This document shows positions 35,660 to 43,975 of a stretch of DNA of 64,000 nucleotides, piece by piece; the stretch's first letter is position 1, and each line of letters starts with the position of its first letter. The notes beneath the pieces were generated by a model. It ran no database searches. It was not told the DNA's origin and saw nothing but the letters and a program-made list of their open reading frames with translations. The position numbers and the translations under genes were made by a program. This stretch comes from Cryobacterium algoritolerans (GTDB lineage Bacteria; Actinomycetota; Actinomycetes; Actinomycetales; Microbacteriaceae): the NCBI RefSeq assembly GCF_004402785.1, contig NZ_SOFP01000046.1, forward strand, positions 62,001 to 126,000, written 5' to 3'.

Positions 35660-36937
35660 TTACGCTGGGGGAGCGACCCAGCGGGTGATCCCTGCCAGCA
35701 CCAGGAGGGCTGCGCCGCCGATGGCCGCGCCGAAGAATGCGTCTTCCGCGCCTCTCGCCTCGATGAGCACCCCGGCCAGGGCGCTGCCGGCCGCGGCCCC
35801 GACGTTGTGAGCCGTGTTGACCCACGTCGTCGCCTCGGTGTCCCGCCCGCCTCGCCCGAAAGCGCTCGCCGCGACGTAGGCCACGATCATGATCGGGGAC
35901 AGGCAGAGGCCGGCCAGCGCGATCAGGAGGCCCAGCACCGGCGTCGATGTGGCCAGGCCGGCGGCCGCGATCCCGACCACGAACAGCCCGGCGATCACGA
36001 GCAGCTGGCGTGTCGCCGACGACACTATCCGCAGCGCGCCGTAGACGAGCCCGCCGACCGCGCTGCCCGCGGCGAAGACAGCGAGCACGATTCCCGCCTC
36101 AGCGGTCGAGCCGGCATTGCCGGATGTGCCGACCTGGCCCGTTGCGCCGATCAGCGCCGGTACCGCAACGTAGACCGTGCCGACGAGCACTCCGGCCGCG
36201 AGCACGGGCAACAGCAGGGCCACGAACCGCGGGTCGGTCAGGAGAGGTTCGCTCCGAGGGCTGCCGTTGGCCGCGGGCCGGGCCGGGCCAAGCAGCATGG
36301 CCGGGGAGGAGACCATCAGTACGGTGCCCACCACGATCAGGGCTGCCGGGATGAGAAGGGCCGCGCTGGGGGAGAGCCAGAGCAGGATCGCGCCGGCGAG
36401 CACCGGGCCGGCCAGATAGAGCACCTCCTCGAGCACGGCATCGAGGCTGAGGGCTTTTCGGAGGAGTCCCGGTGACGGCACGAGGGCCGCCCAGAGCACG
36501 CGCATGATCGGCCCGAGCGGGGGCGCGACGACGCCAACGACCCCGGCCAGTGCGATGCTCCACGAGGCCGAGTCTCCGACAGCGGTCTCGAGAGCGAGCA
36601 AGCCGAGGGCGACGGAGAAAGCGATGGCCAGGGCGAGGAGCATGCGTCGCCGGCCGAAGCGGTCAATCAGCCGGGCCCGCAACGGTGCCAGGAAGCCGGC
36701 GGTAGCCCCGTAGGCGCCCATGGCTGCCCCGGCAACCGCGTAGGAGCCGGTGGCTGATTCGACCGCGATGAGCATCGGGAGGCCAACGACCGCATACGCG
36801 AAACGGCCGGAAAGGGCGCTGGCGAAGACGAACGGCACGCCGGGCGTCGTGAGGATGGCGGCGTAACCGGTCCTCGCGGCCACGTGGGGGAGAGCGGGCG
36901 GAATGGGCGACGAGGTGGACGAGGGGGACGAGGGCAT
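35660..36937 (-). CDS. MFS transporter
   Basis: A 425-residue carrier of the major facilitator superfamily with about twelve hydrophobic segments. The loop LRARLIDRFGRRRMLLALAIAF is the A-like motif between helices 2 and 3, and IMRVLWAALVPSPGLLRKALSLDAVLEEVLYLAGP is typical of actinobacterial MFS proteins of the drug-efflux-like type. The substrate is unknown. I choose ATG 36937, preceded by GGAG at eight bases, over a longer frame starting at 37036. It lies 129 bases after the SDR gene on the same strand. The substrate could be a hydrophobic compound, but this is a guess. Confidence 0.88.
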   Translation of the reverse strand: MPSSPSSTSSPIPPALPHVAARTGYAAILTTPGVPFVFASALSGRFAYAVVGLPMLIAVESATGSYAVAGAAMGAYGATAGFLAPLRARLIDRFGRRRMLLALAIAFSVALGLLALETAVGDSASWSIALAGVVGVVAPPLGPIMRVLWAALVPSPGLLRKALSLDAVLEEVLYLAGPVLAGAILLWLSPSAALLIPAALIVVGTVLMVSSPAMLLGPARPAANGSPRSEPLLTDPRFVALLLPVLAAGVLVGTVYVAVPALIGATGQVGTSGNAGSTAEAGIVLAVFAAGSAVGGLVYGALRIVSSATRQLLVIAGLFVVGIAAAGLATSTPVLGLLIALAGLCLSPIMIVAYVAASAFGRGGRDTEATTWVNTAHNVGAAAGSALAGVLIEARGAEDAFFGAAIGGAALLVLAGITRWVAPPA

Positions 36938-37066
36938 GGAGGAACTCCGAAGAATGTGCGCTTCAGGCGCGGGTGAAAGAACCGGGTGGTCGAGGACGAG
37001 CCGGTCACTAATCACAGTGGGGGAGCATCCGGCCACGATAGCCGATCGGATGCCGCTCGGGTGGTT

Positions 37067-38575
37067 CTACCAGGCGGCGGGCTTGTAATCCTTGAGGAAG
37101 ACGCCGCACAGGTCCTCGCCGGCCTCGCCGCGCACGATCGGGTCGTAGACCCTCGCCGCGCCGTCTACGAGGTCGAGCGGAGCGTGGAAGCCCTCTTCGG
37201 CGAGGCGCACCTTGGTGGGATGCGGGCGCTCGTCGGTGATCCAGCCTGTGTCGACACTTGTCATCAGGATGCGGTCGGAGAGCATCTCCTTCGCACTGGT
37301 GCGGGTGAGCATGTTCAGCGCGGCCTTGGCCATGTTGGTGTGTGGGTGGCCGGGGCCCTTGTAGCCGCGGCCGAAGACGCCCTCCATCGCGGACACGTTG
37401 ACGATGTAGGTTCGACGGGCTCCGGAGGCCGCCAGTGAGGCGCGCAGGCGGCTCACCAGCAGGAATGGTGCCGTGGTGTTGCAGAGCTGCACCTCAAGCA
37501 GCTCCAGTGGGTCGACGTCTTCCACGTTCGCGGTCCAGCTGTTCGCCTCGTGCAGGTCGGGGACGAGTCCGCCGGCGTCGATGGCGGTGCCGGCGGCGAG
37601 GCGTTCGAGCGAGGAAGAACCAGGGGCGAGGGCAAGGGCGGTGAGGTCATCGGCGGTCAGCACGGACGAGGCCGAGCCGGCGGCCGCGGCGGCCAGGATC
37701 GGGTGGCTGGTCACGGATGCCGCCAGCGCGGTCGGGTGCGCGTCATTGGTGTGGCCGAAGCTGACGATCTCGGGGATGCTTCCCTCCGGCAGTGGCGACG
37801 ACTCGGCCTCGACCAGCATCGAATAGGAGCCGGGGGAGCGACGCACGGTTTGCGCCGCGTTGTTGATCAGAATGTCAAGCGGGCCGGCCTCGGCGACAGA
37901 GTCGGCCAGGCCGATAACCTGGGCCGGGTCGCGTAGGTCGATTCCGACGATGCGTAGCCGGTGCAGCCAGTTGGACGAGTCGGGCATGGCGCTGAATCTG
38001 CGTACCGCGTCGCGCGGGAACCGCGTGGTGATCGTGGTGTGGGCGCCGTCGCGCAGCAGGCGGAGGGCAATGTACATGCCGATCTTTGCCCGGCCACCCG
38101 TGAGCAGCGCGCGCTTGCCGGTGAGGTCGGTGCGGGCATCCCGTTTCGCGTGGCTCATGGCAGCACACCTCGGGCAGAGCTGGTGGTAGAACGCGTCTAC
38201 CAGCGTGTAACGCTCCTTGCAGATGTAGCAGGGTCGGGCCACGAGCAGTTCGCCGGCTGAGGCCTTGGTCGTGCCGAGGCGCAACTGGGCCCCGATCGTC
38301 TCGTCGTCGATGCGGGTGGGCGCGCCCGTGGCGGTTGCGGCGATCACCTCGCGGTCGGCATCCGCGATCGCCTGGCGTTTCTCGCCGCGCCGTGCGATCT
38401 TGACCGACTTGAACATCTTGGCGGTCGCCTGGCGCACGGTGACGAAGTCGGGGTCGTCCGGGTCGATCGTACTCAGCGACCCGAGCACCCGCAGGGCGAC
38501 CTCGAGGTCGTGGGGATCGATGGTGGGTGCTGCCTCCGTCGAGGGTGCGGGCTCGGTCGAAGGCGCGGTGCTCAT
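37067..38575 (-). CDS. Large SDR-family oxidoreductase with N-terminal zinc ribbon and altered active site
   Basis: A 502-residue short-chain dehydrogenase-like protein, twice the usual SDR length. Residues 1-145 form an extension that carries a four-cysteine ribbon (C116, C119, C134, C137). The Rossmann motif TGGRAKIG starts at 159, and NNAA of the SDR core is in LDILINNAAQTVRR. The catalytic YxxxK is changed: the aligned sequence is TNMAK, with threonine 413 in place of tyrosine and lysine 417 kept; the serine (VNVSAMEG) is kept. It may therefore bind nucleotide without normal dehydrogenase chemistry. A TAGAAT-N6-ATG arrangement indicates a leaderless mRNA. Similar long SDRs occur in Actinobacteria; their role is unknown to me. 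Confidence 0.85.
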   Translation of the reverse strand: MSTAPSTEPAPSTEAAPTIDPHDLEVALRVLGSLSTIDPDDPDFVTVRQATAKMFKSVKIARRGEKRQAIADADREVIAATATGAPTRIDDETIGAQLRLGTTKASAGELLVARPCYICKERYTLVDAFYHQLCPRCAAMSHAKRDARTDLTGKRALLTGGRAKIGMYIALRLLRDGAHTTITTRFPRDAVRRFSAMPDSSNWLHRLRIVGIDLRDPAQVIGLADSVAEAGPLDILINNAAQTVRRSPGSYSMLVEAESSPLPEGSIPEIVSFGHTNDAHPTALAASVTSHPILAAAAAGSASSVLTADDLTALALAPGSSSLERLAAGTAIDAGGLVPDLHEANSWTANVEDVDPLELLEVQLCNTTAPFLLVSRLRASLAASGARRTYIVNVSAMEGVFGRGYKGPGHPHTNMAKAALNMLTRTSAKEMLSDRILMTSVDTGWITDERPHPTKVRLAEEGFHAPLDLVDGAARVYDPIVRGEAGEDLCGVFLKDYKPAAW

Positions 38576-38690
38576 CCGCCAATTCTACGTCGACCCGGAT
38601 CGAACCGCCCGAGGGCGGCGTGAACAGCTGCCCGAGCCTGTCGAGCCCAGTGATCGTGCCTGGCCCGGTGGTCGAGCCCGTCGACACCCG

Positions 38691-38719
38691 GTGGATAAAC
38701 TTTCGAATAGTTATCCACA
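38691..38719. promoter_or_regulatory. Inverted pair of DnaA-box-like sites
   Basis: GTGGATAA (38691-38698) and TTATCCACA (38711-38719) are inverted, 12 bases apart. The second is a perfect TTATCCACA DnaA box. They precede the DUF222 remnant. No other origin features are present, so a replication role is doubtful. Confidence 0.4.
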
Positions 38720-38769
38720 AGAGGTGACATTCACTCACATTTATGTTCACATGTCGGTATTCTCGTGGT

Positions 38770-38945
38770 ATGGATTCACCGGCAGATCAGCTCAGGCAGG
38801 CAGCGGAGACCGTCGCGCGTCTGGGCTGTTCCAGCGCCGATCTGGAGGCCCTGCCTGATGCTGCGGTGCTGACGGGTCACGGTCAGATCGCCGTCGCCCG
38901 CCGTCTGATCGAACAGTATGCGGCGTGGATGGCCGCGACGACAAG
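38770..38945 (+). pseudogene. Truncated DUF222/13E12-family gene
   Basis: The first ~58 residues (MDSPADQLRQAAETVARLGC, then LEALPDAAVLTGHGQIAVAR, then LIEQYAAWMAAT) match the N-terminus of the actinobacterial DUF222 (13E12) proteins, which normally continue for 350-450 residues to an HNH endonuclease domain. Here homology stops near 38945 and runs into intergenic repeat DNA, so the gene has lost about 85% of its length. Full-length members are highly multiplied in Microbacteriaceae and behave like mobile or repetitive elements. The 618-base gap 38576-39193 otherwise contains repeats and a terminator. Confidence 0.75.
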
Positions 38946-38976
38946 GCGGTCGGCGAGAAGCAGACCGACTAGTTCT

Positions 38977-39089
38977 GGTCTCGACTGGCTCGACCACCGC
39001 GAGAGAGCCAGGTCTCGACTGGCTCGACCACCGGGAGAGCTCGCCCACAGGGACGGTTCGATCACCGGGCTCGACGGGCTTGACCACCG
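38977..39089. repeat. GGTGGTCGAGCC-type intergenic repeats
   Basis: A 23-bp unit starting GGTCTCGACTGGCTCGACCA occurs perfectly at 38977-38999 and 39011-39033. A diverged copy (GGCTCGACGGGCTTGACCACCG) ends at 39089. On the minus strand they read GGTGGTCGAGCC. A related copy, CGGTGGTCGAGCCCGTCG, lies upstream near 38667-38684. Confidence 0.8.
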
Positions 39090-39136
39090 AGGTGGCCGGA
39101 GTCTCGACGGCCGATCGGCCCAGAGACCCACAAGAC

Positions 39137-39170
39137 AGCGGGCCCGATCACTGTCGTGATCGGGCCCGCT
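39137..39170 (-). terminator. Hairpin terminator of the ProP-like symporter gene
   Basis: A perfect 15-bp stem (39137-39151 with 39156-39170) and a TGTC loop stand 24 bases past the symporter stop. On the minus strand the stem is followed by TCTTGT, a weak T-rich tail. Confidence 0.75.
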
Positions 39171-39193
39171 GATGTTGACGCTGGGTAGTGTTG

Positions 39194-40777
39194 CTAGACC
39201 TTGAGCGGCTCGGGCTGATCGTCCAGCACCGGAAGCTCGATCGATGAGGTCGGCGGCTCATAGGTGTGGTCGAACGGCATCTCGTCGGTGTTCAGGTCGG
39301 GGTTGTCGTCCTGGGTGGCGACGAGTTCGCGGGCTTCGAAGACCGAGTCCACGCTCGGCATCGACCCCAGCAAAGGCAGGCCGGCGGTTTCCCTCATGAA
39401 GAAGATGGCGATTCCACCGACCACGGAGGTACCCATCAGGTAGTAGGCCGGCATCATGTCGTCGCCGGTGGCCGCGATCAGCGCCGCGATGATGAACGGC
39501 GTGGTGCCACCGAATATCGCGACGGAGAAGTTGTACGCGATTCCCATCGCGCCATAACGACTCTTGGTCGGGAAAAGCGCCGGAAGGGCTGAGGCGAGGT
39601 TGGCAACGTAGAACGTCACCGGAAGGGCGATCAGGGCCAGGCCGAGCAGAGTGGACCAAATCTCGCCGACGCCGATCAGTAAGAAGGCCGGGATGGCGAA
39701 CACGATGGCCGTGATCGAGCCCATCCAGAGCACCGGGCGGCGACCTATCTTGTCGGAGAGTTTTCCGGTCAGCGGGATGCAGAGCGACATGATCACGAGG
39801 ATCGGGATGGTCAGCAGCGTGCCGTGCAGTTCGTCGTACCCCTTGGTGCTGGTCAGGTAGGTCGGCATGTACGAGGTCAGGGCGTAGCCGAGCGTGTTTG
39901 CGGCTGCGACGAGGATCATCGCAACGATGATTCCACGCCAGTGCGCCTTGAAGATGGCTAGCGGGCCGTTGGCGGCAGGCTCCTCGGTCGTCGTGGGATC
40001 GCCGGCTAGGGCATCCTTGGCGTCCAGGGTGGCCTGGAAGGTGGGGGATTCCTCGATCTTCATCCGGAACCAGATCGCGATCAGGCCCAGAGGCCCCGCG
40101 ATGAGGAACGGAAGTCTCCAGCCCCAGTCCTCCATGACCGGCTGACCCAGGGTGATCTGGAGCACCGAGACGAGTGCGGCACCGATGGCGAAGCCGAGGT
40201 AACTGCCCATGTCGAGCAGGCTTGCGAAGAATCCGCGGTGCTTGTCGGGGGAGTGCTCGCTGACGAACGTGGTGGCGCCGGCATACTCTCCTCCGGTCGA
40301 GAAGCCCTGGACGAGCTTCGTGAAGACGAGGAGCCCCGCGGCGAGCATGCCGACCATGGCGTAGCTCGGGAGTAGGCCGACCGCGAAGGTCGAGGCGGCC
40401 ATCAGTATCAGCGTCATCGACAGCACCTTCTGGCGGCCAATTTTGTCGCCGAGCCAGCCGAAGAAGACACCACCGAGCGGGCGAGCGATGAACGTGGCGG
40501 CGAAGGTGCCGAGCAGGAACAGCGTCTGCACCGTCTTGTCGGCCTCCGGCAGGAATACGGGGCCCATCGTTGTGATCAGGTAACCGAACACTCCGACGTC
40601 GTACCACTCCATCGTGTTACCAACGATGGTTCCGCCGAGCGCCTTCTTCAGGCGGGACTGATCGACCACATTGACGTGGGACACCTTTAATCGGCGCTGA
40701 AGGAGAGGTTTTCTGGTCTTTCCGGAGGCGCTCGTCACGCCCTTTTTCATGTCGGTCAGGCTGGGGTCTCTCGGCAT
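39194..40777 (-). CDS. MHS-family (ProP-like) metabolite/proton symporter
   Basis: A 527-residue MFS carrier of the metabolite:H+ symporter family that includes ProP, KgtP and ShiA. Family marks are GNTMEWYDVGVFGYL in helix 1, ARPLGGVFFGWLGDKIGRQKVL in the loop 2-3 motif, and QGFSTGGEYAGATTFVSE in helix 5. Substrates of relatives are betaine, proline, 2-oxoglutarate or other carboxylates; osmoprotectant uptake is plausible but not proven. Both termini are long and hydrophilic, the C-terminal one acidic. No strong Shine-Dalgarno is visible. It stands alone, closed by a strong hairpin. Confidence 0.9.
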   Translation of the reverse strand: MPRDPSLTDMKKGVTSASGKTRKPLLQRRLKVSHVNVVDQSRLKKALGGTIVGNTMEWYDVGVFGYLITTMGPVFLPEADKTVQTLFLLGTFAATFIARPLGGVFFGWLGDKIGRQKVLSMTLILMAASTFAVGLLPSYAMVGMLAAGLLVFTKLVQGFSTGGEYAGATTFVSEHSPDKHRGFFASLLDMGSYLGFAIGAALVSVLQITLGQPVMEDWGWRLPFLIAGPLGLIAIWFRMKIEESPTFQATLDAKDALAGDPTTTEEPAANGPLAIFKAHWRGIIVAMILVAAANTLGYALTSYMPTYLTSTKGYDELHGTLLTIPILVIMSLCIPLTGKLSDKIGRRPVLWMGSITAIVFAIPAFLLIGVGEIWSTLLGLALIALPVTFYVANLASALPALFPTKSRYGAMGIAYNFSVAIFGGTTPFIIAALIAATGDDMMPAYYLMGTSVVGGIAIFFMRETAGLPLLGSMPSVDSVFEARELVATQDDNPDLNTDEMPFDHTYEPPTSSIELPVLDDQPEPLKV

Positions 40778-40963
40778 TTTGGCTTCTCTCGTGGAGGTCA
40801 GTTGCTGGTGAAGTGAGGGAGCCCGTGTTCGGGCACAGCTTATAATTTTAGCGCAAAAACGCCGTCAACCCGAATTTTTGCCAGGGATAACGCCTCTGGA
40901 CAGGGGTTTACATGGGCCAGGGGCCGGGCATTCGGGGGCCATCCTGCATCTAGGCTGGGGTCT

Positions 40964-41566
40964 ATGACTGACACCGTGAAGTTCTGGTTTGACCCCTCCT
41001 GCCCCTGGGCCTGGATGACATCCCGCTGGGTGGGAGAGGTCGCCGAACTGCGCGGTTTCGACGTGACCTGGTGCGTGATGAGCCTGGCCGTCCTGAACGA
41101 GGACAACGAGGTCAGTGAGGAGTATCGCTCTTTCTTCCCCCGGGCTCTGAAATACACCCGGCTGGTGCAGGCCGCGCAGGAACTGCACGGCCAGAAGACC
41201 GTCAAGGCGCTCTACGACGCCCTCGGCACCCGAATCCACCCGGGCGGGAGCACCGAGCCCGACGAAGTCATCCCCGCCGCGCTGGCCGAAGTCGGGCTTC
41301 CCGCCTCCTTTGCGGCCTGGGCAGACAGCACCCACTATGACGAGCAGATGCGGGCCAGCCACTTCGACGGGATGAACCGGGTCGGGCAGGACGTGGGAAC
41401 CCCGGTGATCGCGGTCAACGGCGTGGCCTTCTTCGGCCCGGTAGTGTCCCCGGCGCCCAGGGGAGAACAGGCCCTCGCGCTCTGGGACGGTGTCGTCGCC
41501 GTGGCCGGCTACGACGGCTTCTTCGAAATGAAGCGCACTCGCACCGTCGGTCCCATCTTTGATTAG
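40964..41566 (+). CDS. DsbA-fold oxidoreductase, mycothiol-dependent nitroreductase (Rv2466c) family
   Basis: A 200-residue thioredoxin-superfamily protein with a helical insertion. The active site is CPWA at residues 13-16 (DPSCPWAWMTSRW), so only the nucleophilic cysteine is present; Rv2466c of M. tuberculosis has CPWC. The cis-proline loop is GTPVIAVNG. Relatives use mycothiol to reduce electrophiles or disulfides, and mycothiol is an actinobacterial thiol. A monothiol active site points to mycothiolation/demycothiolation rather than dithiol chemistry. ATG is seven bases after TAGGCT, so it is probably leaderless. Confidence 0.9.
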   Translation: MTDTVKFWFDPSCPWAWMTSRWVGEVAELRGFDVTWCVMSLAVLNEDNEVSEEYRSFFPRALKYTRLVQAAQELHGQKTVKALYDALGTRIHPGGSTEPDEVIPAALAEVGLPASFAAWADSTHYDEQMRASHFDGMNRVGQDVGTPVIAVNGVAFFGPVVSPAPRGEQALALWDGVVAVAGYDGFFEMKRTRTVGPIFD

Positions 41567-41685
41567 CCACACGTCGGCGCCGGACGAGGATCGCCTCCGC
41601 CGGGTTTGAGATCGACGTGAACCGGTCGGCGTGGGAAGGCGCCGGTCGGCGCGCGCCACAGGGCCGCAGGACATACGCTGGCACG

Positions 41686-42426
41686 ATGACCCAGTCCAAC
41701 CGCCAGTTCACTGCCGGAATCGTCCTACTGTTCGGACTCGTCTACCTCGTTTTCGAATCCGTCGCGGCAGCGGCCTGGATTGATCCACCCTACGACTGGG
41801 CCCGGAATTTCATTTCCGACCTGGGCTTCTCGGATTGTGCGGTGGTCGAGGGAAATCGCCTATGCTCCCCATTGAATTCGCTGATGAATGCCGGATTGCT
41901 CGTGCAGGGCGCCGTGTTCACGATCGGCGGATTGCTCGTGGCCCGCCTGACCCTCGACACCATCCGGCGGCGAGTGGTGGTCGGGATCCTTCTCGCGACA
42001 TCGGGAGTCGGCACCTTCTTCGTCGGTGTGCTCCACCAGGGCGTAGCCTTCGAGGCCGCGGGACTCAACCCGCTTCACCTGTTAGCAGCGGCACTGTCGA
42101 TCGGGGCCGGCAACACGGGCATTCTTCTGCTCGGCGTGTTTCTGGTGGGCAAGGTGCCCTGGCGCGGCTACGGCATCGCCATCCTCCTGCTCGGCGTGGT
42201 CGGACTGACCGCCGGGGTGCTGCTGCGCCTCGGCATCGACGCAGGCCTGGGTTACGGCTTCATCGAGCGGATCGCCGTCTATCCGCTGAATGCGTGGACG
42301 GTCGGTTCCGGCGTGTACCTTCTCACGAAGTGCGTGCGAGAGCGTCGGCACCCGCTCTCCCGTTCGCGCCCGACCGTCGTCGAGCGGGCCGAGTCGTCGG
42401 CGCGCCGCCCCAGCCCGCTGAGCTGA
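41686..42426 (+). CDS. DUF998 membrane protein
   Basis: A 246-residue membrane protein with six hydrophobic segments, matching the DUF998 family. The stretch YDWARNFISDLGFSDC between helices 1 and 2 is the family signature (xxNxISDLG). A small extracellular loop with two cysteines (SDC and RLCSPLN) could be disulfide-linked. Function is unknown; some relatives are linked to lipid or envelope genes. The ATG at 41686 is preceded by TACGCT-N6, a leaderless arrangement; an upstream start at 41617 lacks support. It is followed by rpiB after 26 bases, but rpiB has its own -10. Confidence 0.88.
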   Translation: MTQSNRQFTAGIVLLFGLVYLVFESVAAAAWIDPPYDWARNFISDLGFSDCAVVEGNRLCSPLNSLMNAGLLVQGAVFTIGGLLVARLTLDTIRRRVVVGILLATSGVGTFFVGVLHQGVAFEAAGLNPLHLLAAALSIGAGNTGILLLGVFLVGKVPWRGYGIAILLLGVVGLTAGVLLRLGIDAGLGYGFIERIAVYPLNAWTVGSGVYLLTKCVRERRHPLSRSRPTVVERAESSARRPSPLS

Positions 42427-42452
42427 CCCGCCGGGCTAAATAGACTCGTCCC

Positions 42453-42941
42453 ATGCGCATCTATATCGCCACCGACCACGCCGGACTCGATTTCAGCCGC
42501 CACCTGATCGAGCACCTCACCGAGGCCGGCCACGACGTCATCGACCACGGCCCGCAGACCTACGACGCTCTGGACGACTACCCGTCTTTCTGTATCAACG
42601 CCGCCCAGGCCGTCGTCAACGACCAGGCCGCGGGAATCGAGGCGCTCGGCGTGGTCTTCGGCGGCTCGGGCAACGGCGAACAGATGGCGGCCAACAAGGT
42701 CGTCGGCGCCAGGGCTGCCCTGGTCTGGAGCCTCAACACCGCCAGGCTCGCCCGCGAGCACAACAACGCCAACGTCATCTCGATCGGGGCCAGACAGCAC
42801 ACCATCGATCAGGCGATCACCTTCATCGACGCCTTCATCGCCGAGCCGTTCCCCGCCGATGAACGGCACCAGCGTCGCATCCGCCAGCTCGCCGAGTACG
42901 AGGCGACCCGCGACATCGTCGGCAAAGACATCGTGCGCTAG
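42453..42941 (+). CDS. rpiB: Ribose-5-phosphate isomerase B
   Basis: A 162-residue RpiB that interconverts ribose 5-phosphate and ribulose 5-phosphate in the pentose-phosphate pathway. MRIYIATDHAGLDF is the usual start and GGSGNGEQMAANKV carries the catalytic glutamate of the mycobacterial type rather than the cysteine of E. coli RpiB. The phosphate-binding arginines are in the REHNNANV and ERHQRRI segments. TAGACT ends six bases before the ATG, so the mRNA should be leaderless. The stop codon and the next gene's start are one base apart, so rpiB and nei are co-transcribed. Confidence 0.96.
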   Translation: MRIYIATDHAGLDFSRHLIEHLTEAGHDVIDHGPQTYDALDDYPSFCINAAQAVVNDQAAGIEALGVVFGGSGNGEQMAANKVVGARAALVWSLNTARLAREHNNANVISIGARQHTIDQAITFIDAFIAEPFPADERHQRRIRQLAEYEATRDIVGKDIVR

Positions 42942-42942
42942 C

Positions 42943-43932
42943 GTGCCTGAAGGCCACTCCGTCCATCGCATCGCCCGCCAGTTCGCCCGCAATTTCGTCG
43001 GTCGAAGGGTGCACCTGTCGTCTCCGCAGGGTCGTTTCGCCGCGGGCGCCGCGCTGCTCGACGGCCACGTGATGACGGATGCCCGCGCCGTGGGCAAGCA
43101 GATGTTCCTCGAGTTCGACCACGGGCTGTGGTTACGCGTGCACCTGGGCATGTACGGCGCGTGGGACTTCGCCGGGGACATCCTGATGGACGCGACCATC
43201 GCCTCCGCGAACGGCCGGATGGGACAGACCAACCAGCGCGGCACAGAGGTCGCCCCGGCCGTGTTGGATTCGGCGGGGGAGAACTCCATGCATAGCATCG
43301 GGGCGCCGCGTCGCACCCGGGTGCGGATGGCCGAGCAGGAGAAGGAGGACAACCAACTCCACACCTTCCCGCCTGACCCGGTCGGCCAGGTGCGGGTGCG
43401 CCTGCTCACCGACGCGGTGTCCGCGGACCTGCGCGGGCCGACGGCCTGCGAGGTGCTCGACCCAGCTCAGGTGCAGGCCCTGATCGACAAGGCGGGACCT
43501 GACCCGCAGCTTGACGACAGCACGGCCGCAGAGGACCGGTTCACCGCGGTGGTGTGCCGCAAGCCCACGCCGATCGGCCTGCTCCTGATGGACCAGTCCG
43601 TCGTCAGCGGCATCGGCAACGTCTACCGCGCCGAGCTGCTCTTCCGGGCCAGGGTGAACCCGTACGCCCCGGGGAAGACACTCAGCGAAGACACTGTGCG
43701 CGGGCTGTGGCGGGACTGGGCGCACCTGCTTGGCATCGGGGTGGAGACCGGCCAGATGATGACCATGGACGACCTCGATGCTGACGCGTGGCGGTCGGCC
43801 ATGAAGAACCGCGCCGACCGGCACTGGGTCTACAAGCGCGAGGGTGTGCCCTGCCGGGTCTGCGGCACCCACATCACCCTGGCCGAGATGGGCGCCCGCA
43901 AGCTCTACTTCTGCCCGCACTGCCAGGCCTGA
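42943..43932 (+). CDS. nei: DNA glycosylase of the Fpg/Nei family (Nei2-like)
   Basis: A 329-residue bifunctional DNA glycosylase/AP lyase for oxidised bases. After removal of the initiator residue, the N-terminus is PEGHSVHR, so the catalytic proline and glutamate are at positions 2 and 3; this fixes the start at GTG 42943. The helix-two-turn-helix is in SVVSGIGNVYRAELLFRARVNP and the C-terminal zinc finger is CRVCG followed by CPHC. The sequence is closest to the mycobacterial Nei2 type. It is coupled to rpiB, a linkage commonly seen in Actinobacteria. Confidence 0.94.
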   Translation: MPEGHSVHRIARQFARNFVGRRVHLSSPQGRFAAGAALLDGHVMTDARAVGKQMFLEFDHGLWLRVHLGMYGAWDFAGDILMDATIASANGRMGQTNQRGTEVAPAVLDSAGENSMHSIGAPRRTRVRMAEQEKEDNQLHTFPPDPVGQVRVRLLTDAVSADLRGPTACEVLDPAQVQALIDKAGPDPQLDDSTAAEDRFTAVVCRKPTPIGLLLMDQSVVSGIGNVYRAELLFRARVNPYAPGKTLSEDTVRGLWRDWAHLLGIGVETGQMMTMDDLDADAWRSAMKNRADRHWVYKREGVPCRVCGTHITLAEMGARKLYFCPHCQA

Positions 43933-43975
43933 CCCGCTTCGCCTGACCCGCTCCAAGAGATAGGAACCTCACCCG

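Noticed and set aside
38691-38719. Chromosomal or plasmid origin
   Set aside because: Only two DnaA-like boxes, no dnaA, dnaN, rep or par genes nearby.
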